Shown here piece by piece: positions 47,516-61,699 of a stretch of DNA of 64,000 nucleotides. Numbering within the stretch: position 1 is the stretch's first letter; each line of letters begins with the position of its first letter. Origin of the DNA: Amoebidium appalachense (Eukaryota; Ichthyosporea); the NCBI GenBank assembly GCA_963693365.1, contig CAVNZM010000003.1, positions 9,362,001-9,426,000 of the forward strand, written 5' to 3'. The translations under genes were made by a program, and so were the position numbers. The notes under the pieces are model-generated. The model saw only the letters and a program-made list of their open reading frames with translations, ran no database searches and was not told where the DNA came from.

Positions 47516-49842
47516 GTTTACACACTTTTTATTGCAAACCCTCTTTCAAAGATAGGCTTTTTTTTGAGATAGATTTACATACCCTTGCTCCAGAGTCCAG
47601 TGTTCGTAGATTGGCTTAGACAGGAATTCACGTGAATACCATCGCTTCGTAAGAGGAAGTGATTGGTCGATGCGACGCCAGTATCCGCCAATAGCAGTAG
47701 GTGTCAGTTTTGATTGGTGTACATTCGTGCTACCTCGATAATGTCGTTAGTGATGATTGTGATAATGCTTGGGAACCCGCGCCACAGTGACATATGCCGC
47801 CCTGGCACCTGCTATTAGGTTGCTACTGTGTTCAAATTTCAAGAAGATATATGAACGTTTCTGCTATGGTAACGTATCTTTTCGTTAGCTGACCAGTGCT
47901 GCGCATCATCATGCGCACAAGTTTATATCGACGACACGTCAACTTCTAACCGGAGAGCCAGGAGGACACCCAGAATCCTACGAGGATACTAAGAGATTTT
48001 CGAGGTATGATCTGACAGCACCAGCCTGCTGTGTGGCCCGCGCGCCGCACACCGCGCGCTCATCGAGCTCAGTTCACTTCCGAAGTCACCTTTCGACTCT
48101 TTCACAAAGTTTGGTCACGGTATAATTGGACAGACATAATCAAACCACAAAAACAACAAAGGGCAGTGCATAAAGACACTAGTTTATTTAAAACGTGGGA
48201 CCATTCTGTAAGCATAATACGCAACTGGGCTGTTTGAATAGGTGCAAAAAGTTGTTTTTCTGTTTCTCCGGTTGCAACAACAACAGCTCGCCTGGTCATT
48301 GAATTTCCGGCAATACTCGGTCAAGACGGAGCCTCAAGTTTCCCACGAACAAAGAAAAATGGTACGCGTTTTCTTGAAAATACCCTACTGAAAATCAAAA
48401 TAGGAGGGTGTTTTTTCTTTTTTTGCTTTGTGTGTAATATATAAGAGGTGGCTTGTTTTCATTCACTGCGTTGCCTCTGTCACCTCTAATTGTATCTGAA
48501 GTTCGTGTGTTTTTCTCGCTCTTTGACAGGTTTAAGAGAGAAGAAGTGCGAGGTAGAGAAAAAGCCTCTCTGCTCCTTCTGTATTATGGCCCAGTTTCAT
48601 AGGTTTTTCGTGTTATATCAATGGTTCCTTATTTCTTTTTTTTGGTAACTTGTGTTTCTTCGTTTCCCCCGCCCTGGATTTTGCTGTTCTCAACAGGTAC
48701 CTTCATTATATAAATGCGGGGTTTTGCTATACGTGGGGAAAAGTCAAGCGTTAACCAGGCTTGTATGTAACACGTGTAGTTGCATAAACTCTTTGTATTG
48801 TGTTTTCACAAAGCTTTTGTGAAGCTGGTTTTATAAGAACATCCATTATGCAGGCATGTCAAAAAGCAAACTAATGACCTTTCCCATAAATCCCGCTGAA
48901 ATAGCTCTGTGAAGAACATAACATATCGGGTGTGACCCCCTGTACCATGTCCGCCGCTTCATAACAAATCGAAAAGAAATCCTGGTTTTTATTATTTTTT
49001 CTTGAGGCTTGCAGTATTGTTATTCAAATCTATTCTTTACGACCCCTCTTCCCCCCTTCCCTCCCCCCCCCCCCCCCCCCCCCCCTCCCCCCTCCCTAGG
49101 CTGCTTGAGAATTTCGCTGGCACTCTTGTTCATCCCCTCCCCCCCCCTCCCCCCCCCCCCCCACCCACCCCTCCCCTCCCCCCCCCCCCCCCCCCCCACC
49201 ACCACCACCACCACCAAACCCCACACACACCCTTTCCCCCTCTCCCCATCCACTCCCCCCACCCCCCCACCCCCAGACCTCCCACCCCCACTAGGTCTTA
49301 TTATTATTTAGCTGGTCCCCTCCCTCCCTTGCCAAGCTATCTATCACCTTGCTTGATTCAAGTGTTTAGATGCTCTTTTACCATTTCTCAATATTGGCGT
49401 TCCAGTGTTCCCCGTGGGAACCCCCCCCCCCCCCCCCCTGCTCCCCTCCCCCCTTTCTTTCCCCCTGGGGGGCTTCCTAGAAGCCCCGTCTCCTGAGTTC
49501 CTATCTATATTTTTCTTGCTTCTGCTTACTGCTGCAACTTTAACCCCCGGCCTTTCTCACTGCCCTTGCATGCATAAGCAACCCTGCTCGTCTCTGATCA
49601 AGACGGGCGACCTTCCCATGTTCAAGTAAACAGTATCTGAGTTGGGTTTCGTTAACGAGGTGAATAGGTCGAAACTCGGGTACTGTGGATGACGTGGGCC
49701 CCCCCTGAGGATGGGCTCTGCTTATTATGCATACTCTTGATGCATGGCTTGCATTCTGCATCGTGTTATCCGTTTGTTCTTGTGTACGTCGTACTTTTTT
49801 GACGCATTTAAACCCTCCCTCCCCCCTCCTCACTTGCAGACT

Positions 49843-49877
<35 letters not shown>

Positions 49878-50576
49878 CACCCCCCATTGTTCTCTCTCTT
49901 CCTTCCCTCCTGTCCTTCCTTACATCTTTTGCACGGTCTGCTCCTTTCCCTTCTCTTGCCCCCCCCCCCCCCCCCCCCGGGTCCCCTGGGGACGCCTCCC
50001 TCTCCTCTAGAGCTCCCAGAGGGACCCCCTCCCCCCTCCCCCCCCCCTCCCCCTCCCCTCCCCCCCCCCCCCCCCCCCGAAAGAAATATAGAAAGAAAAG
50101 TTAAACACAGACACACAGGCTCACTCCCTCCCCTCCCCCCCCTCCCCCCCCCCCCCTCCCCCCCCCCCCCCCCCCCCCCTCCGGCCCTCCCCCCCCCTTC
50201 GGCGGGCGCCCCTGACTCGTCGCTCCTATCAACACACTCTTTTCGCCCACATCCCCCCCCCCATCCCCACCCCCTTCCCCCGCTGTCCCCCGATTTCCCT
50301 ACTTCCTTCTGGTGCCTTGGCATGTTTCCCTCCATCTAATCTCAAAGATCTTCCTATCAGTGTGTACCTCCTGTACTTCAGAAAAATCATCCCTCCCTTC
50401 CCTCCCCCCACCCCCTCCCCCCCACCCCACCCCCCCTTCTCCTCCTCCCCTCTTACTCCCCTCTAGTGATTATCCCCCTTCGTCCTCTTTCCCCCAGATA
50501 TGGACCATTGTCCAAATCCCTCCCTGCCACCACATAACCTAAAACACACACTCTCTGTCGCCAACAAGACTTAAAG

Positions 50577-50614
<38 letters not shown>

Positions 50615-50817
50615 GGGGGGGAGAAGAGGGAGCGAGGGAGGGGTGGGGGGATAGGGTGTGTGCGGGGGGAACCCCTAACTATTGAATCGGCATTTTCCAA
50701 GTTTTTCCAAAGAAAGATTAATGAATATCTGGGTAAAAATCAACCAATGCGCACATAGCAAAGAGAAAACATGGACGCTGATTTGAACCTACACAGGTGG
50801 CTGAGTGTGAAACGAAG
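47516..50817 (+). other. 5' flank of the heme oxygenase gene, possible 5' exon
   Basis: 47516-49000 is unique AT-balanced sequence with a TATATAAG at about 48437 and a TATATAAATG at about 48710, either of which could start a transcript, followed by acceptor-like sites. 49040-49470 and 49840-50640 are C-rich runs; 50580-50612 is a G-run. I found no upstream exon that joins convincingly to the heme oxygenase frame. An in-frame TGA at 50779 is followed by the ATG at 50818. Confidence 0.45.
49470..49815 (+). repeat. Poly-C-ended interspersed repeat, copy 3
   Basis: From cttcctagaagccccgtctc to gcatttaaaccctccc, very close to the copies in the 14-3-3 intron at 16850-17205 and 17372-17716 but 32 kb away, which shows dispersal rather than only local duplication. 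Confidence 0.88.
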
Positions 50818-51145
50818 ATGGGTGGGTTGGCCGTGAGGTTGAAGGAGGAGACACACGTGGAGCACAGGCAGGCGGAGCGCAGCGCGTTTGTGAGGTGTGT
50901 GTGTGTGTATACGTGTGTGTGTGTGTCTGTGTGTGTGTGCGCGATCGCGCGCGCGCGTGCGTGCGTGCGTGCGTGCGTACGTGCGTGCGTGCGTGTGTGT
51001 GTGTGTGCATTTTGCGTGTCATGCATGTGCGTGTGTCCATTTTTAAGATACGCATTATGTGTGCATGAGCTTGTGTATAGCTGTTCTGCCCAAATACAGT
51101 GGCTGCTTCTCCTTCCTGTTCTCTCCTTTCAGCACTCTGTTCCCC

Positions 51146-51182
<37 letters not shown>

Positions 51183-52035
51183 CCTCCCTCCCTCCCCTCC
51201 TCCCTCCCATTCCCATCCCCCCCCCGCCTCTCTCCCATCCCGCCCCCCGCTCTCCCATATCTCCCCCCCCCCCCCCTCCCCCCACCTCCCTCTTTTATAT
51301 CCCCCCCTCCCACCTTCCCCCCCCCCCCCCCCCCCACAAACACACACACACACACAAACACACACCTACCCCCCCCCCTCCCCGCCCGCCCGAACCCCCT
51401 CTTGCCGCCATCCTCTCCCGTCCTCCCCCACCTTCCTCCCCCCACCCCCCCCTCTCCCCCCAACCCCTTGCTTCTCAACCCCCGCCCCCCATTTCTCCCC
51501 CTCTCCCCCCCTCCCCCCTTCCACCTTTCCCCCATCCTCTCTACCCCACCCACTCGCTACAACTTATCACCTCCCTACCCCCCCTTCTATAACCTATTAT
51601 GTCTCCTTGCCTATGCCCCTTGGTGGAACACCATGCTCCGTTTCTTTGCTTTTCTCTCACCTTCCATTGACTCCTGCTTGTCCCCCTATACTCTGCCAAT
51701 TCACTAATGCAAGCCAAAACTACCCCCCCCCCCCCCCCCTTTTTTCCCTTCTGCATTTTACCAAAGGCCCTAAGATATCACTTCCCTTCTTCCAACCATC
51801 CCCCTCCCTCCTCCTCCCCCCCCCTCCCCCCCTCCCACCCACCACTACCCAAAAACTCACCCCTTCCCCTCCTCCCCCCGTTCCCTTCTCTGCGCTCTTC
51901 CCTTGGGCATTTGCTTGCTTGCCCCCCCCCCCCCTCCCCCCCCCCCCCCCCCTCCCTCCCCCCCTTTCGATTGTCACAAACCACTCACTCTACGTTGATC
52001 GCCACACCTTTGTTATATACACACCCGCACACACA

Positions 52036-52113
<78 letters not shown>

Positions 52114-52272
52114 GTGCTGTGGACTGGCCGTCTGACCCGGCACGACTATGCTGCCTTTGTGGCCGACCTCTACTTCATTTATTCGTACGTCCCCCCCCGT
52201 CCCCCCCCCCCTCCCCCCCCCACCCCCCTCCCCTCCCCGCCGCCCCTCAGCCCCCTTGTTCACGCCTCCCTT

Positions 52273-52363
<91 letters not shown>

Positions 52364-52714
52364 GCGCACCGGCACATGCACACACACACACACACACACG
52401 GACGAACTCACCGAGACCTTTCTCTCTACCCTACCGTGTCCTTTTCGAATTTGCACCAACTAATCCTCCCCCCCCCCCCCCCCCCTCCCCCTCCTCCCCT
52501 CCTCCTCCACCCCCGCCCCCCCTCTCATGAAAGAAAGGTCGCAAACACATACATCCCTCCCCCCTCCCCCTCTGCCCCAGCCCGCAACCCCTTCACCTCC
52601 CACACGCCTATAAATATGGTACACACGCCCACCATTATCTGCCCACAAAGCCTAGCCAACACACATGCACACATACAAACATACCCCTCCCTCCCCCCTC
52701 CCCCCTCCTCTCCT

Positions 52715-52746
<32 letters not shown>

Positions 52747-53381
52747 CCCCCCCCACCCCCCCCCCCCCCCCCCCTCCTCCCTCACACACACAGGCACACA
52801 TCCCCAATCCTTCCTCCCCCCCCCCCCCCCCCCCCACCCCCCCCCCCCCCCCCCCCCCACCCACCCACCCACACACATCACATTCTTTTCTTGTATACCC
52901 CTTCCTCATTAAAACCCTATTTGTTTAACCCATCCCTATATCCAGGACGCTCGAGCGTGAGCTAGGACGGCATTCCGCCCACCCCTCCCTGTCCCCCATC
53001 CACCACCCAACCCATTTGGCCCGTGTGCCCGCCCTGATGTCCGACTGTGCATATTTCCATGGATCTGATTGGATCGCAACCATCCAACCATCGTGGGCCG
53101 CTGCCGAGTAAGGAATTCACTGTTTGCACTCTTTTCACTCTCCACATTTGGCCCTTCCCCCCCCCCCCCCCCCCCTCTCTCGCCCCTCTCCCCCCTAGCC
53201 TGCCCTCTCCCCTCCCCCCCTCCCCCCCCCCCCCCCCCCCGGCCGCCGCTGCGGGGATGGGCCTTGGTTATGGTGCATCAGTCTTTGTGTGTACTTTTGC
53301 GAAATCTGCATGGGGTTGTCCGGCATGAATGTGTACGTCGTACTTTGCAACACCCTCCCCTCCCCACCCCCCCCACCACCA

Positions 53382-53457
<76 letters not shown>

Positions 53458-56400
53458 TTGTCCCGGCTTTCTAGATGAGAGGTGTTGAGTTCGTTGTGTG
53501 TTTATGCTCTGTGTCGGATACACCATTCTTGCCGGATTCCACTCTCCAAAAAAAGCATAATGCATAATAACAGCACCATGAGTGGGGGGGGGGGGGGGGG
53601 GGGGGATATGAAAAAGAATGGCAGGGAAGCCAGTGGCTGGGGAAGGGGGGCGCCAGGGAAGGAATGACGGGGATGTAATGGAGTAGTGATTGTGTGCAAG
53701 TGGGGGGAGAGGGGGGGGGGGGGGGGGAGGGGGGAGGGGAGGGGGGGAGGGGGGGTTGACGGTTCTATTCTAAGACAAAACTGCCACGTGATATTCTTTC
53801 CCCCATGTGTGTACCCCCACTTTCTCTGACTGTTACCCATCACTATAATCCTATCCGTCTAACCTATCTATACCTCTTATCTTTGTAACACGACCCCGGT
53901 CATTGCCAATCGCTAGATCTGTAATTAAGTTCATTACTCCCCCCCCCCCCCCCTCCCCCCCCCCCCCCCCCCACTCCCCCCTCCCCCCTCCCCCCTTCCC
54001 CCCTCCCTTCTCCCCCCCCCCCTCCCCCCCCCCCCCCCAGGTACATGGAGCATCTTGAGAGCATCAGCGAGTCTGCTCCCCACCTGCTGGTGGCCCACTG
54101 TGAGTGCTTCGATTGGCCCGTTAAATTTTAATAGTTTATATTAATTGGCTTTTCGTCATGCATGGCTCTTGGCCATGCTTGGCCATGCATGGGCGTGACA
54201 TGGATGTAAAACCGGTTGCTGGTCTGCTTTTCTGGTGATGTTGGTTGGTGGGTAGTTGGTGGTGCCTGTTTTTCTTTGTGTGTGGGTGTGGGTGGGGGTG
54301 TGTTTGTGTGTTCGTGTGTTTGTGTGTGTAGTTTTTTGGTTAGGAAAGGGGGGGGGCGGGGGGCAGGGGGAGGGGGAGGGGGGGGGGGGGGGGAGAGGGG
54401 GGGGGGGGAGATAATAACGAGGACAGATCCCGAGGGGTATGCAAGGTGGAAGCCCCTCTGGGGGGGGGGGGGGGGGAGGCGGAGGGGGCCGGGGGGGGGG
54501 GGGGGGGGGGGGAGGAGGGAGGCGGGTTATAGTTTTTTGTGCCTCTGTTTTGCTGTCGTTTTACAGCATTTAACACAAAACTGGCAGGATCCCCTCTCTA
54601 TTTTCATTCTGTTGTCGAAAAGGCGTGTTTTATAGCCAGGAACCATTAAAGTTTAATATTGCAAGGCTCCCAAATCCACCGTGCATCGCTCTCACCTCTC
54701 TTGTCTCTCCGCAGCATATGTGCGATATCTGGGCGACCTTTCAGGTAACAACCCCCCCCCCCCCCCCCCCCGCCCCCTCCCCGTCCCGCCTCCCCCCCTC
54801 CCCTCCCCCCCCCCCCCCCCCCCCCCCTTCTCCGTCCCTCCTCTTCCCCCTCACGCCGTTGAGGAATTAATTAAAATAGTTTCGCCTCTGCTCATAGCTT
54901 TCTTTCTTTCTTTTCTTTCCATTCGTTTACCAGTATCATTTCTACCCCCCCTACAAATATTTATGTTCCCCCCCCTGTTCATGTGTACTTCGTACTTTAT
55001 GACGCATGTGAACCCCCCTCCCCCCTCCACCCACCCAACCCCCAGCCCCCCCCCCCTACCCCCCTATCTCCCACCCTTCTCTTGCCCCTCCCTCCCATCA
55101 GTTCTTTTATTCATACACATACACACAATTCACAAGTGATGGCTCACACACACTCAGTCCCCGCTCCCTCCCTCCCCCCCCCCCCCCCCCCCCAAAAAAA
55201 AAAGAACAAAAAAAAAACCTCCCCCTCCCCCCTTCCCCTCACCCCTCCTTACGCCGGTCTCCGTTGCTTCTTTGCATCTCTCTCCCCATCTCACCCTCCT
55301 GTTTGTTCTTATCGCTCCTGAAAACTCTTTCTTTCGTTGGGTTTTTAGCATTGACTCAACCCCTTTTGGTATGTTTTCAGGTGGACAGATGATGGCTAAG
55401 AAGGTGAAGAAGGCGCTGGCGCTGGAGGGGGATGAAGGCAGGTGGCACAGTCAGACACGTGCATACACACATGCATGCACACACACACACACGTACACAC
55501 ATGCATGCACACACACACACACGTACACACATGCATGCACACACACACACACGTACACACATGCATGCACACACACACTTACACACATGCATGCACACAC
55601 ACACACGTACACACATGCATGCACACACACACACACGTACACACATGCATGCACACACACACACACTTCCACACATGCATGCACACACACACACACGTAC
55701 ACACATGCACGCACACACACACACACGTACGCACATGCATGCACACACACACGTACACACATGCATGCACACACACACACACGTACACACATGCATGCAC
55801 ACACACACGTACACATATGCATGCACACACGTACACACATGCATGCACACACACACGTACACACATGCATGCACACACACACACACGTACACACATGCAT
55901 GCACACACACACACACGTACACACATGCATGCACACACACACACACACGTACACACATGCATACACACACACACGTACACACATGCATGCACACACACAC
56001 ACACGTACACACATGCATGCACACACACACACGTACACAGATGCATGCACACACACACACGTACACACATGCATGCACACACACACACGTACACACATGC
56101 ATGCACACACACACGTACACACATGCATGCACACACACACGCACACACATGCATGCACACCTATGTACGCGTTTTGACACACGTATGCACGTATACATAC
56201 TCCTGCACACACGCACACACACACACACACATGCACATGCACATGCCCTTCTATGCACTCACGTATGCACAACAGCATCACCAGTGCATGGCATCTATCA
56301 GAATAAACAATTTAGTGCCTGAGCTTTCTCATAAACCATTTTCCGGACATCCCCCCCCCTCCTCCCCTCCCCCCTTTTCCCCCCCCCTTCCCCCCCTCCC

Positions 56401-56499
56401 CCTCCCCCCCTCCCCCTCTCCCCCCCCCCCCCCCCCCGATGGCGATGAGGCCGACAACACTCCAACTTTTCACCCAACCAAACCTCAATCTCTCCTTGC

Positions 56500-56534
<35 letters not shown>

Positions 56535-57179
56535 ACCACCAAGAATCTATCGTCTCTTTTTACGTTACGTTTCACTGCCCAAAACATATGTACGAGAAAA
56601 TTTGCTTTTTTGTATTGGTGACCCTTCCTTAATATAAAAAGGACGGGTTTTTGTGTTTTTATCTTTGTGGTCTTTTTGTTGTATTTGCTTCTATGGTTAC
56701 CACCACTAACGCATACATTCCTCCTGCTTCCTCCCCCCCCCCCTTCCTCCCCCCACTCCCCCCCCCCCCCCACCCCCGCTCCTTCCTCCCAACATACACA
56801 CCCCCTCCCCCTCCCCCTCCCCCTCCCCCCCCCCCTGCCTTCCCCCCCCCCTCTCCCCTTCCCCTACACAGGAATTAAGTTTTTCCACTTCCCTGCCATC
56901 GAGGACATTTCAGCCTTCAAAGACGACTTCAGGTCTGCTCTCACCTCCCTCCCTCTTACTTCCGAAGAGAAAGGTACAGAGCAATTACACCCCCCCTCCC
57001 CCCCTCCCCCCCCCCCCCCCCCCCCCCCCCCCCTTCTCCCATCCTTCTCCCCCCCCCTCCCCCTCCCCCTTCCTCCCTCCCCTCCGCGCCCCCGCCATTC
57101 CCGCCCTTTTTGTTGCCCACGGCCAAAACTACTCACTATTCGATGATCCGACCCTGTTTGATTACTAAATGCCCCCCTC

Positions 57180-57215
<36 letters not shown>

Positions 57216-58075
57216 TTCTTCCAAAAGTAAAAGGGCGCAAGGGGACCTCGGGAGAGGGGGATGGATGGATAAGAGGGGACGGGAGAAGTGGGGGGAGGGA
57301 ATGAAGAAGATGAAGAATAGAAGAAGAAAGGAGGGGAGGTTGGAGGGAAGGGGGTGGGGTGGGGTGGGGTGGGGGGGGGGGGGGAGGGGGGGACGAAAGA
57401 AGAACGGGAATTTCAGCTTTGGTTAATGAGCCCCCCCTTCCCCCCCCCCCCCCCTCCCCCTGTCTCCCTCCCCTCCCCCCCCCTCCCCCCCCCCCCCCCC
57501 CCCCCGCCCCCCACACACACGCCCTCCCCAAACAACCACCCCAACCATCCATACATCCCCGACAAACCCAGTCGATCACATGTATGAGAGCGCCACTACC
57601 TTTCACCGATCCGTTTTTCATTTCCCCTTTTTGTATTTTTCCCTTTTGCATTTTTCCCTATTCCTAGTTAGTAGCTAAGGGGAAAGATGGTGATATGTGA
57701 CCTATCGCATCACGTTTTTACCAGCCAACATATTAAAGATATCTAAATCACGTGCAACCTTCCTAATTTGGACGTACGTCCGCAGATGAAGTGGTAGCCG
57801 AAGCGAAGAAAGCCTTTTCTTTAACTGCGGGGGTGTTCAACGAGCATGCGGGGGAGGACACGGCAGCCCAGCCACCTGTCCCAGTCAAGCCGTCAGTTAA
57901 AAAAAATCCGGCATCTACAAATTTAAAGGGAATGGACGAATCAGGAGTGGTGGATGTGGTGAGGTCTGATGAGGAAGAGGGTACATCCGTTAAAGAAAAT
58001 GGGATTAAAGAAAACGAGGTGTCTGTGGTGGGCAAAATCGTGCAGAGGGTGATGAATATATTTAGTGCACAGTGA
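50818..58075 (+). CDS. Heme oxygenase, eight exons
   Basis: Exons 50818-50894, 52113-52184, 52946-53107, 54041-54099, 54715-54744, 55381-55437, 56872-56973 and 57786-58075 join in frame to 282 residues. The proximal heme ligand is H16 in KEETHVEHRQAERSAF. The core helix ADLYFIYSTLERELGRH, EYMEHLESISE, and the distal-helix signature YVRYLGDLSGGQ (residues 128-136 for the end) are intact, as is the FFHFPAIEDISAFKDDFRSAL region. The enzyme cleaves heme with oxygen and reductant to biliverdin, CO and iron. The last exon adds about 55 polar residues beyond the catalytic fold and no evident membrane anchor; I see no plastid or ER targeting sequence unless an upstream exon exists. Intron 6 needs a GC donor. 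Introns 1 and 4 begin GT-rich. AATAAA lies at 58767. Confidence 0.95.
52027..52112 (+). repeat. (CA)n at the acceptor of heme oxygenase intron 1
   Basis: Runs directly into the AG of the acceptor. The same intron begins with (GT)n at 50895-51008, so its two ends are complementary. Confidence 0.92.
54973..55018 (+). repeat. 3' end of the poly-C-ended repeat
   Basis: gtgtacttcgtactttatga then cgcatgtgaa plus a C-run, matching the ends of the copies at 17170 and 17690; in the sense direction in heme oxygenase intron 5. Confidence 0.6.
55450..56165 (+). repeat. CATGCATGCACAC minisatellite in heme oxygenase intron 6
   Basis: About 25 copies of a 24-30 bp unit of the form acgtacacacatgcatgcacac plus a variable (CA)n. 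Each unit carries the palindrome TGCATGCA and a GTAC. Length variation between units comes from the CA part. Confidence 0.93.
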
Positions 58076-58260
58076 TTTTGGTCCAATCAAACAACTACTT
58101 CAGATTTTATTGGTCTAGTGTCATGTTCTTCGTTACTTTCCTTCTTAGCATATCCTCTCCCTTTCGGACGCTCTTTCCCCCCCTCCCCCCCCCCCCCCCC
58201 CCCCCCCCCCACACACACATACACACACGTGCGCTCACTCACCGTTGCACACTCTCACTT

Positions 58261-58262
<2 letters not shown>

Positions 58263-58330
<68 letters not shown>
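58263..58330 (+). repeat. Poly(C) run of 68 bp
   Basis: Uninterrupted C homopolymer, the longest single-base run in the window. Confidence 0.95.
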
Positions 58331-58334
<4 letters not shown>

Positions 58335-58766
58335 GGTTCCCCGTCTCTCTATTTCGTTTTAAGCCAATTGTGTGCCACCGTTGATTTTGCTTTGTGAATG
58401 TCGCGTGGTCAGTGTACCACCACAATCGTGAATGAACCGTCTGTGAATAGCCTTTTATGGTATATCTGAAAGAATTTGGTGGTGGTGATGGTGGTGGTGG
58501 TAGTTATTGTGGGATTAAATGACTAAGTAGTGTGGGCTTTGCTATGACAAAAAAAAAAGGTGGTTATAGTAGGAGTATTGTGCTGCTAGTGTCAGCAGAA
58601 ATTTTGTTGGCAACAATTGCAGCTTGATTGATTTTTTGATGGTATGTTAAATGAAAATGTAACATGTGCTTAAGGTTATGAAGTGTTTCGAGATGTCGAT
58701 CTGGATTTTTGATTGGCCGCCACTGCATGGACAGGGAATGTATTATGTATATCTTATGCGAATGCG

Positions 58767-58772
58767 AATAAA
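58767..58772 (+). promoter_or_regulatory. Poly(A) signal of the heme oxygenase gene
   Basis: AATAAA about 690 bp after the stop codon. The 3' UTR would include the 68-base C-run at 58263-58330 unless a nearer non-canonical signal is used. Confidence 0.4.
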
Positions 58773-60524
<1,752 letters not shown>

Positions 60525-61532
60525 TCACTGTGTGCCCATGTTCTGACACATGACATAAAGACTGTTGGACCTATTCTGCTCGCACCATCTCTCAACGCTG
60601 ATACTCTGTGCACACGCCAAGCAGGCAGGGGTCATTGCCATGCAGCACATCTTGTCTGCGGGTGCGGTGTCAGTGGGCCGAAGAGATGAAGCCGCGGCGG
60701 CAATGTCAGTGGCGGCGGTCTCCACCGGGGTAGCAGTAGCAGCAGCAGTGGTGGTTGCAGGCATGATTGCCTGATCTTGGCACAGATAGCCGTTTGGTTT
60801 GTCGATGCTTGCGGCACACCATTCCTGTTCCGTGACACCCTCGACACAGGACAAACACTCGGGGCTGAATACCTTGCAGCAGCTGCTTTTCTCTGCGGGT
60901 GCCTGGCTATCGCACATCTTACCAAGCTCAGTATCCTTGTTTTCGTTGCACCATTTCTTCTCGGATTGACCCGCGGCGCAGGCAAGGCACGAGGGGGTCA
61001 TAGCCAGACAGCAGGCCTTAGGGTTATCCACGGGTTCACACATGCTATTGTCCTTGTTTTCGGGTAGCGCACACCATTCTTCACCCGTTAGGCCCATCAT
61101 GCACCCGAGGCATGTCGGTGACATCGCCGCGCAACATGCTTGTAGCATGGGTTCGCTGGCTGCTGTTGTCGCCGCCGCCGCCGCGGTACCGGCGAAAACG
61201 GCAACAGCTGGGGTAGAGGCAGCCGAAGGGATGATCTCCTTCTGGTATAGTGCACAATCAGGTGCCAACTTGGGTGAATCTTTGCAGAATTGGAACGGTG
61301 TAACACCGGCAGCACACGCGAGGCACTCGGCCATGCGCGCTTTGCAGCACTTGCGGGGCCCGGTGGTGGTGATGGGTGTGGCACCGGCTGTGACAGTTTG
61401 GATGCTGGTGACAGTTACGAGCGCAGGCGCTGATTGGGGGGCAATGGCTTCAAACGCAGCCGTAGTTTCTGTTGGCGCCGCTGCGGCTGTTGCTGCGAAT
61501 AAGAGCAGAGCGGAGAGACATTTGGGTACCAT
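60525..61532 (-). CDS. Secreted cysteine-rich repeat protein
   Basis: 335 residues, no intron. Residues 1-19 (MVPKCLSALLLFAATAAAA) form a signal peptide, so the product is probably secreted or wall/surface-bound. Five copies of a 33-35 residue module lie at about 61-93, 132-165, 173-207, 217-251 and 296-329. The consensus is CC, three to five residues, (T/S)PxCLxC, then an aromatic-Cys pair (WC or FC) and a final Cys: six cysteines per module, which would form three disulfides. Modules are joined by Ala/Thr-rich linkers suited to O-glycosylation. I recall CCxAxTPxCLAC motifs from secreted proteins of protists but cannot name a function. A TATA box (61689) and CCAAT boxes lie upstream. Confidence 0.82.
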   Translation of the reverse strand: MVPKCLSALLLFAATAAAAPTETTAAFEAIAPQSAPALVTVTSIQTVTAGATPITTTGPRKCCKARMAECLACAAGVTPFQFCKDSPKLAPDCALYQKEIIPSAASTPAVAVFAGTAAAAATTAASEPMLQACCAAMSPTCLGCMMGLTGEEWCALPENKDNSMCEPVDNPKACCLAMTPSCLACAAGQSEKKWCNENKDTELGKMCDSQAPAEKSSCCKVFSPECLSCVEGVTEQEWCAASIDKPNGYLCQDQAIMPATTTAAATATPVETAATDIAAAASSLRPTDTAPADKMCCMAMTPACLACAQSISVERWCEQNRSNSLYVMCQNMGTQ

Positions 61533-61682
61533 TTTAGCGGTTGAGTGGTATGCAAACTAGGAGATGGGAGAAGAAGGATAAGTGTTCAAACAAAGGATGG
61601 TGTTTGCTTTTGTAAGCATGGGTAGGCGAGCTGTCGAGTGCTCTGGCTAAAAAAATGAAGCGATTGGTGACGATGAATGCGG

Positions 61683-61689
61683 CTTTATA
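61683..61689 (-). promoter_or_regulatory. TATA box of the Cys-rich protein gene
   Basis: TATAAAG on the minus strand about 150 bp upstream of the ATG, with GATTGG/CCAATCA boxes at about 61660, 61733 and 61784. Confidence 0.55.
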
Positions 61690-61699
61690 GTCGTGGGTT

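Noticed and set aside
50797-52530. 577-codon frame
   Set aside because: Only its first ~33 codons and codons around 52113-52184 are real heme oxygenase exons; the rest is intronic poly-Pro and (CA)n read-through.
55432-56632. Open frames of nearly 400 codons and a CRISPR-like appearance (regular short repeats)
   Set aside because: The unit is a CA-based minisatellite with no unique spacers and sits in a heme oxygenase intron of a eukaryote.
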